9,037 bases of DNA. It comes from Patescibacteria group bacterium UBA6102. GTDB taxonomy: Bacteria; Patescibacteriota; Minisyncoccia; Minisyncoccales; UBA5738. Location: assembly GCA_002423555.1 (NCBI GenBank), contig DIWQ01000047.1, positions 1-9,037 of the forward strand, read 5' to 3'. The notes below the pieces were generated by a model that made no database searches, was not told the origin of the DNA, and was given only the letters and a program-made list of their open reading frames with translations. Shown here in pieces: positions 5,323 through 9,037 of this stretch. The position numbers and the translations under genes are program-made. Position 1 is the first letter of the stretch. Each line of letters opens with the position of its first letter.

Positions 5323-5406
5323 AATCGTTAACTGTTAATCGTTAATCGTTAACTGGGTTTAAGGCGAGGGTTTTTGTTAAAGATTAAGGATTAAGGATTA
5401 AAGATT
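5323..5406. repeat. AT-rich inverted repeat built of heptamers, 31-bp arms
   Basis: The left arm (5323-5353) contains tandem TTAATCG units and the right arm (5376-5406) tandem GATTAAG units. The right arm's reverse complement matches the left at 25 of 31 positions without gaps; the spacer is 22 nt. It fills the divergent gap between elp3 and the YbaB-like gene, ending 9 nt before the latter's ATG. No convincing promoter for the YbaB-like gene is visible in it. Confidence 0.7.
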
Positions 5407-5415
5407 TTTGAAAAT

Positions 5416-5679
5416 ATGTTTGAGAAATTGAAACAGATCAAAAAGTTGCAGGAGATACAGGGCGCGCTGAAAAACGAAAAAGTGGAAAACGAAAAAAACG
5501 GCGTTAAAATCCTGATGAACGGCAAATTGGAAGTGGAAGATGTCCAGCTGAACCCCGATCTTTCCCTGGCGGAGCAGGAAAAGGCGGTTCGGGATTGCAT
5601 CAATGATGCGATGAAAAAAGTGCAGATGGTGGTGGCCAGAAAAATGCAGTCAATGGGAATGGGAGGGTTTGGGATGTAA
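5416..5679 (+). CDS. YbaB/EbfC-family nucleoid-associated DNA-binding protein
   Basis: An 87-residue protein with the shape of YbaB/EbfC: an N-terminal helix rich in Lys/Gln/Glu (FEKLKQIKKLQEIQGALK), a central beta strand pair with the family's NGKLEVEDVQLNPDL, and a C-terminal helix (EKAVRDCINDAMKKVQMVVARKM) followed by a Met/Gly-rich tail (MGMGGFGM). Typical members are about 100 residues, so it is slightly short, mainly in the N-terminal helix. The family forms dimers that bind DNA and coat the nucleoid. In many bacteria the gene lies beside dnaX and recR, but neither is here. The ATG at 5416 is chosen because the N-terminus fits the family; no Shine-Dalgarno is seen and an AT-rich repeat lies directly upstream. 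The elp3 gene is divergent from it. Confidence 0.88.
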   Translation: MFEKLKQIKKLQEIQGALKNEKVENEKNGVKILMNGKLEVEDVQLNPDLSLAEQEKAVRDCINDAMKKVQMVVARKMQSMGMGGFGM

Positions 5680-5697
5680 AATTAGCAACGCTTATTC

Positions 5698-5788
5698 GGC
5701 AAGCATTTTTTGCGACGCGCATATTTGCCTGCTGGCAAATTGCTTTCGCGCGGCCGTCGCCTGTGCGGCATCGCAAAAAATGCTTGCC
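5698..5788. repeat. 91-bp inverted-repeat element with perfect 18-bp arms
   Basis: Arms at 5698-5715 (GGCAAGCATTTTTTGCGA) and 5771-5788 are exact reverse complements. Between them is a second perfect stem, ATTTGCC (5723-5729) with GGCAAAT (5734-5740) around TGCT, and GC-rich stretches that pair imperfectly (GCGACGCGC with GCGCGGCCGTCGC). It occupies most of the 136-bp gap between the YbaB-like gene and the hydrolase gene. There is no coding content; its size and form suit a small non-autonomous palindromic element. Confidence 0.8.
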
Positions 5789-5815
5789 TCAACGCAGTTT
5801 GCAATTTTATTCTTT

Positions 5816-6343
5816 ATGAAGATAGAAAAAATCGTGGTCGGGATGTTGCGAGCGAATTGTTATCTGCTGGTTGACGGGGGAGAAGCGGCGGTGATTGATC
5901 CGGGGGATGAACCGCAAAAAATTATTGATGCGGTTGAAAAAAGCGGCGCCAAATTGAAATTTATTGCCAACACTCATCGCCATTTTGACCATATCGGCGC
6001 CAATGCCGCGGTTGCCGAAAAATTCGGCGTTGAGGTTTTGGCAAATCTGAATGATGGAGATATTTTGGCAATCGGCGAATCAAAATTAAAAGTTGTTAAA
6101 ACCTCCGGGCATACGCCCGACGGCGTCTGTTTTTTTGGCGATGGTTTTGTGGTTTCGGGCGACACTCTTTTTGAGGACGGCATCGGGCGCACCGATCTTG
6201 AAGGCGGGTCCGACGGACAAATGGCCGCGTCGCTAAAAAAACTTGACGCATTAATTCCCGACAGCGCCATCGTCCATCCCGGCCACGGCAACGCCTTCAT
6301 CTATAAAAAGGGCATATCCCTTAAATATTTGCAATGGACTTGA
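5816..6343 (+). CDS. Metallo-beta-lactamase-fold hydrolase, glyoxalase II-like
   Basis: A 175-residue protein of the small glyoxalase II-like branch. Visible motifs are IDPGDE (Asp28), the metal-binding THRHFDH (His54, His56, Asp58, His59), SGHTPDG (His99), SGDTLFEDGIGRTDL (Asp116) and HPGHG (His157). This is a complete dinuclear metal site, so hydrolase activity is likely; the substrate could be a thioester, but these short proteins are not specific enough to tell. It is somewhat shorter than the usual 200-210 residues, mainly after the last His motif. The frame remains open upstream to about 5669, but that part runs through the 91-bp palindromic element, and ATG 5816 (MKIEKIVVGMLRANCYL) gives the standard family start. 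Its end overlaps the rlmN start by 10 nt, so the two are translationally coupled. Confidence 0.94.
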   Translation: MKIEKIVVGMLRANCYLLVDGGEAAVIDPGDEPQKIIDAVEKSGAKLKFIANTHRHFDHIGANAAVAEKFGVEVLANLNDGDILAIGESKLKVVKTSGHTPDGVCFFGDGFVVSGDTLFEDGIGRTDLEGGSDGQMAASLKKLDALIPDSAIVHPGHGNAFIYKKGISLKYLQWT

Positions 6344-7353
6344 GTAAATTGAATGAAATTTTGGCCGGTCAGCCGACTTATCGGGCCGGACAGATCAAAG
6401 AAGCGGTTTATAGGTTGTCGGTGGCGGATTGGGATGAGGCTATCGGATTGCCGCGGGAATTGCGCCAACAATTAAAAGAAAAATGTCCGCTTAATATCAA
6501 TGCCGAGCTTTTTGTTTCCGGCGGCGGCAATTCTCAAAAAGCTGTCGTGAGACTAACTGATGGATTAAAAATAGAAGCGGTTTTGATGTGCCACGATAAT
6601 CGTAATACGGTTTGCGTATCTTCTCAGGCCGGTTGCCCAATGGCTTGTTCATTTTGTGCCACCGGAAAAATGGGATTTAAAAGAAATCTTGCGGTGGGCG
6701 AGATTGTGGAGCAGGTGTTATTGTTTGTCCGCGCCTTGAAAAAAGAAGGCCAGCGGGTGACTAATGTGGTGTTCATGGGGATGGGGGAACCGTTTCTGAA
6801 TTATGATAATGTGATGGCGGCGATAAAGGTTCTAAACGATCAAAAGGGATTGAATATCGGCGGCCGCCATATTTCAATATCCACCTGTGGTGTTATTGAA
6901 GGAATTGAGAAGTTGATTGATGAACCGCTTCAAGTTAATTTGGCGGTGTCATTGCACGCGCCAAATAATAGATTGCGATCCAGACTTATGCCGGTGAACA
7001 ATAAATACCCGATCAATGATATAATGAAATCGGTTTTACGTTATGTAAAAAATACCAACCGGCGGGTAATGTTTGAATATATTATGATTGACGGCATCAA
7101 CGATTCCGAGGACTGCGCCCGCGAGTTGGCGGAATTGATAAGGTCGCGTTTGCCGCTCAAGCTGGCGTTTGTTAATCTTATTTATTACAATCCGACCGGA
7201 ATCTACAATACGTCTTTGCCGAAGCGCGTCAAGATGTTTAAAACGATTTTGATGCAAGCCGGAGTGGAAGCGACCGAACGCTATCGTTTTGGCCGGGAAA
7301 TTAATGCGGCCTGCGGACAGCTGGCCACGGAAGCGAAAAGCGAAAAGGAATAA
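6334..7353 (+). CDS. rlmN: RlmN, 23S rRNA (adenine-2503-C2)/tRNA (adenine-37-C2) methyltransferase
   Basis: A 339-residue radical SAM methyltransferase. RlmN methylates C2 of A2503 in 23S rRNA at the peptidyl-transferase centre and of A37 in some tRNAs. The cluster-binding motif CPMACSFC carries Cys101, Cys105 and Cys108. Two further cysteines match the catalytic pair: Cys94 in NTVCVSSQAG (seven residues before the cluster, as in the E. coli enzyme) and Cys327 in NAACGQL near the C-terminus, the residue that is methylated in the mechanism. Other family signatures are VTNVVFMGMGEPFLNYDNV, HISISTCGV, LAVSLHAPN and RLMPVN. The missing long N-terminal extension and about 340-residue length are normal for compact bacterial genomes. 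It overlaps the upstream hydrolase by 10 nt (shared ATGGACTTGA). A Cfr-type resistance enzyme is less likely because the sequence follows the RlmN pattern throughout. Confidence 0.97.
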   Translation: MDLSKLNEILAGQPTYRAGQIKEAVYRLSVADWDEAIGLPRELRQQLKEKCPLNINAELFVSGGGNSQKAVVRLTDGLKIEAVLMCHDNRNTVCVSSQAGCPMACSFCATGKMGFKRNLAVGEIVEQVLLFVRALKKEGQRVTNVVFMGMGEPFLNYDNVMAAIKVLNDQKGLNIGGRHISISTCGVIEGIEKLIDEPLQVNLAVSLHAPNNRLRSRLMPVNNKYPINDIMKSVLRYVKNTNRRVMFEYIMIDGINDSEDCARELAELIRSRLPLKLAFVNLIYYNPTGIYNTSLPKRVKMFKTILMQAGVEATERYRFGREINAACGQLATEAKSEKE

Positions 7354-7406
7354 TTCCGGGATTAGGCTGACTTTCAAATCTTCACTTTTAGCTTTAAACT
7401 TTTAAT

Positions 7407-7628
7407 ATGTTAATTAAGGTTCATGTTTATCCGTGCTCCAAAGAAGAGCAAGTGGGCAAAATCGGAGCGGATGCGTTTAAAGTGAATGTGGCGGCTAAGC
7501 CGGAAAACGGCCAAGCCAATGCGCGCACCCGGGAGTTGTTGGCGCATTATTTTGCCGTGCCGGCGGGTAAAGTGCACTTGATCAAAGGTGCGCGCGAACC
7601 GCACAAGATATTTGAGATCATTGAATAA
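7407..7628 (+). CDS. DUF167 / YggU-family protein
   Basis: A 73-residue protein with the DUF167 pattern: an initial strand (IKVHVYPCSKEEQV), then FKVNVAAKPENGQANARTREL, LLAHYFAVPAGKVHLIKGA and finally PHKIFEII. The family is a small alpha/beta fold of about 75-100 residues found across bacteria and archaea, with no established biochemical role. Nothing is truncated. It starts 53 nt after rlmN, in an AT-rich spacer with no Shine-Dalgarno and no clear promoter, and is probably in the same transcript. The spacer consists of CTTT-rich words, much like the AT-rich leader before the next gene. Confidence 0.95.
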   Translation: MLIKVHVYPCSKEEQVGKIGADAFKVNVAAKPENGQANARTRELLAHYFAVPAGKVHLIKGAREPHKIFEIIE

Positions 7629-7630
7629 AA

Positions 7631-7761
7631 TGTCAAAGTTCAAATAACAAATGTCAAACAAAGTTCAAGGCCCGAAAACCAAACGGCAAAGAGCGAAGTA
7701 GCGCCTGCTTTGATATTTGATCTTTGGATTTTGTTTGACATTTGAGCTTTGATATTTGAAA
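7631..7761. repeat. AT-rich inverted repeat with 32-bp arms and an internal direct repeat
   Basis: The arms at 7631-7662 and 7730-7761 match at 26 of 32 positions when one is reverse-complemented, including a perfect 15-bp core (CAAATGTCAAACAAA at 7648-7662, its complement at 7730-7744). A perfect 14-bp direct repeat, GCTTTGATATTTGA, occurs at 7707-7720 and 7746-7759. It fills the gap between the DUF167 gene and the isomerase gene, ending 2 nt before the latter's ATG. Arm length and identity are close to those of the repeat at 5323-5406, though the words differ. Confidence 0.75.
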
Positions 7762-7763
7762 TT

Positions 7764-8336
7764 ATGGAAGATGATATTCTCTTGGTTGATGAAAACAACA
7801 ATCCCATCGGCGCCGGTGAAAAGATGGATGTCCACCGGCGGGGAGTTTTGCACCGCGCGTTTTCAATCTTGGTCCATAATTCCAAAAAAGAAATGTTGCT
7901 ACAGCGCCGCGCCGCGGCCAAATACCATTGCCCCGGCCAGTGGAGCAATGCCTGTTGTTCGCATCCGGCGCCGGGCGATCATCTGCTGTTGGCGGCGCGG
8001 CGGCGTTTGAAAGAGGAAATGGGGATTTCCATCCCTGTCAAAGAAACCGGCGTGGAATTTATCTATAAAGTGAAAGTGGGCGATCTGACCGAATACGAAT
8101 ATGACCACCTGCTCTACGGGCAATTTGACGGCGAACCCAAGATCAATCCGCAAGAGGCCGATGATTGGAAATGGATGGCGTTCGCCGATTTGCGCAAAGA
8201 TATGAAACGAAATCCGGAATTCTACACTCCCTGGTTTCGCCTGATTGCGAGCCAAGGGGATAATGCGGTTGAGCAAATTCCGGTGGCGCGGCTGGAAAAA
8301 TACGAAATCAAAAAACTGGCCGCTTATTCAAATTGA
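7764..8336 (+). CDS. idi: Isopentenyl-diphosphate delta-isomerase, type 1
   Basis: A 190-residue Nudix-fold isomerase that interconverts isopentenyl and dimethylallyl diphosphate, the building blocks of isoprenoids. The start (LLVDENNNPIGAGEK, then HRRGVLHRAFSI) fits the family, with His24 and His30 as likely metal ligands. The active-site motif WSNACCSHP contains the catalytic Cys65 and His67. The modified Nudix helix AARRRLKEEMGI follows, and EYEYDHLLYGQ provides the second acidic pair Glu110/Glu112. The length of about 180-190 residues is normal. I chose ATG 7764; an in-frame TTG at 7749 lies in the inverted repeat and adds five non-family residues. No Shine-Dalgarno is present. No other isoprenoid gene is in the window. 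The methyltransferase gene starts 15 nt after the stop and is likely co-transcribed. Confidence 0.95.
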   Translation: MEDDILLVDENNNPIGAGEKMDVHRRGVLHRAFSILVHNSKKEMLLQRRAAAKYHCPGQWSNACCSHPAPGDHLLLAARRRLKEEMGISIPVKETGVEFIYKVKVGDLTEYEYDHLLYGQFDGEPKINPQEADDWKWMAFADLRKDMKRNPEFYTPWFRLIASQGDNAVEQIPVARLEKYEIKKLAAYSN

Positions 8337-8351
8337 TTCTAATTTTAAATC

Positions 8352-9037
8352 GTGGATAGAAAAAACGCCGATGAATTATTAGCGCAAACGCGCAAAAATT
8401 ACGATGATTTTTCGGTATCATTTTCGCAAACGCGTGATTATGTTCCCGAAAATATCGCCGCATTACTGGAAGGCTTTGTGCGGCCGGGGGACAGGGTGCT
8501 GGATATCGGGTGCGGTAACGGCCGGCTGTCCCCGTTTTTTGAGAGCAAAAAAACAAACTATTGCGGCATTGATGTTTCAAGCGCGTTGATAGAGATTGCC
8601 GGGCGAAAACATCCAAGTGCCGATTTTGCTGTTGCTGATGCGCTTAATTTGCCTTTTGCCGCCGGCGTCTTTGACTTGGCGGTGTCGTGGGCGGTTTTGC
8701 ACCATATTCCGTCGGAAGAATATCGCCGCGATTTTTTCCGAGAGGCGTTCCGGGCGTTAAAACCCGGGGGGAGATTTATCGTTGCGGTTTGGGATTTGCG
8801 TCCCGAAACGATGATTCAAAAAAGACAATGGCGGCGTTTGAGAAGTTTCTTGAAATCACAGGTAAAAATTATGTTTGGCCGGCAAAAATTGGACCGCGGC
8901 GATTTTTTCATTCCCTGGCAGAAGAAGTATCGGCGCTATCACCACGCGTTTTCCCTGCCGGAGTTGGAAAAAACGGCAAAAACCGCCGGCTTTGAAATTG
9001 AAAAATCCGGCACATTGGATTCGGGGAAAAAGGAGGC
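8352..9037 (+). CDS. Class I SAM-dependent methyltransferase, Trm9/ALKBH8-like (3' truncated)
   Basis: At least 228 residues are visible and the frame runs off the window. The SAM-binding motif I is VLDIGCGNGR (49-58), with the acidic residue of motif II at Asp74 (CGIDVS), then ADALNLPF and the post-motif LKPGGRFIVAVWDL. Before the domain is NYDDFSVSFSQTR (16-28); after it come DFFIPW and RRYHHAFSLPELEKTAKTAGF. From memory, eukaryotic Trm9 and the ALKBH8 methyltransferase domain share the same ordered signatures: a YxxxAxxFSxTR opening, GCGNGK, ADxLxLP, AVxHH and a late RYYHxxxxxEL. Those enzymes methylate carboxymethyl-uridine at the tRNA wobble position, so a role downstream of Elp3 is a reasonable inference, not proven. 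A general small-molecule methyltransferase remains possible. The GTG start at 8352 is used because no in-frame ATG lies before the conserved opening. Confidence 0.9.
   Translation, partial: MDRKNADELLAQTRKNYDDFSVSFSQTRDYVPENIAALLEGFVRPGDRVLDIGCGNGRLSPFFESKKTNYCGIDVSSALIEIAGRKHPSADFAVADALNLPFAAGVFDLAVSWAVLHHIPSEEYRRDFFREAFRALKPGGRFIVAVWDLRPETMIQKRQWRRLRSFLKSQVKIMFGRQKLDRGDFFIPWQKKYRRYHHAFSLPELEKTAKTAGFEIEKSGTLDSGKKE

Noticed and set aside
5374..5402. Promoter for the YbaB-like gene (TTGTTA with ATTAAA at 17 nt)
   Set aside because: The -10 match is poor and both boxes arise from the heptamer repeats, so it cannot be distinguished from low-complexity background.
5334..5406. Possible CRISPR or iteron array from the heptamer repeats
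   Set aside because: Units are only 7 bases with no spacers, in two opposed short runs; there are no cas or replication initiator genes, so neither a CRISPR nor an origin is supported.
5669..5815. N-terminal extension of the metallo-beta-lactamase-fold protein
   Set aside because: The frame is open, but it translates the 91-bp inverted repeat, looks unlike the family, and overlaps the YbaB-like gene; ATG 5816 gives the normal family start.
7735..7762. Promoter for the isomerase gene (TTGACA with TGAAAT at 16 nt)
   Set aside because: The predicted transcription start would fall inside the coding region, after ATG 7764, and the boxes lie within the repeat arm.
7749..7763. TTG start adding five residues to the isopentenyl-diphosphate isomerase
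   Set aside because: It lies within the inverted repeat and its residues (MIFEI) are not family-like; ATG 7764 fits better.

Overview
The window looks like a stretch of chromosome from an uncultured, small-genome bacterium, most likely a member of the Candidate Phyla Radiation / Patescibacteria. This is an inference from gene content and style: a stand-alone bacterial Elp3, a DUF763 protein, a short PF06262-type metallopeptidase, a methyltransferase with an FSxTR motif, tightly packed genes almost without Shine-Dalgarno sequences, and many short palindromic elements. TGA is used as a normal stop (for example at 306-308, 3000-3002 and 6341-6343), so the UGA-recoded lineages are unlikely. No mobile-element protein, tRNA, rRNA or CRISPR array is visible.

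Layout. (1) 1-1708: the C-terminus of an Ig-like, membrane-anchored surface protein, followed 14 nt later by an orphan two-transmembrane sensor histidine kinase. A hairpin terminator that is half of a palindromic element follows. (2) 1824-3405: a DUF763 protein with a helix-hairpin-helix-like motif and a short zinc metallopeptidase, separated by a near-perfect 41-bp palindrome that contains the stop of one gene and the start of the other. (3) 3406-3621: a short convergent interval with several hairpins, a possible small ORF and terminators in both directions. (4) 3622-5277 (minus): elp3, the tRNA wobble-uridine modification enzyme, carrying two different palindromes in frame in its coding sequence. 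(5) 5416-7628 (plus): a YbaB/EbfC-type nucleoid protein, a metallo-beta-lactamase-fold hydrolase overlapping rlmN, then a DUF167/YggU protein. (6) 7764-9037 (plus): a type 1 isopentenyl-diphosphate isomerase and the start of a class I methyltransferase that resembles the Trm9/ALKBH8 family and runs off the window.

How the genes fit together. Three products bear on translation: Elp3 (U34 of tRNA), RlmN (A2503 of 23S rRNA and A37 of tRNA) and the Trm9-like methyltransferase, which in eukaryotes methylates the product of the Elp3 pathway. The other genes are housekeeping or poorly characterised and form no obvious single pathway.

The most unusual aspect is the density of inverted repeats. At least seven structured elements of several unrelated sequence families lie between or within genes. 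They include a TCCGTAGGG-type element present both between genes and inside elp3, a second palindrome inside elp3, a 41-bp palindrome at a gene junction, an 18-bp-arm element before the hydrolase gene, and two AT-rich elements with 31-32 bp imperfect arms directly before start codons. This resembles the way palindromic elements colonise genes in Rickettsia, and it is the best candidate for something not yet described here.
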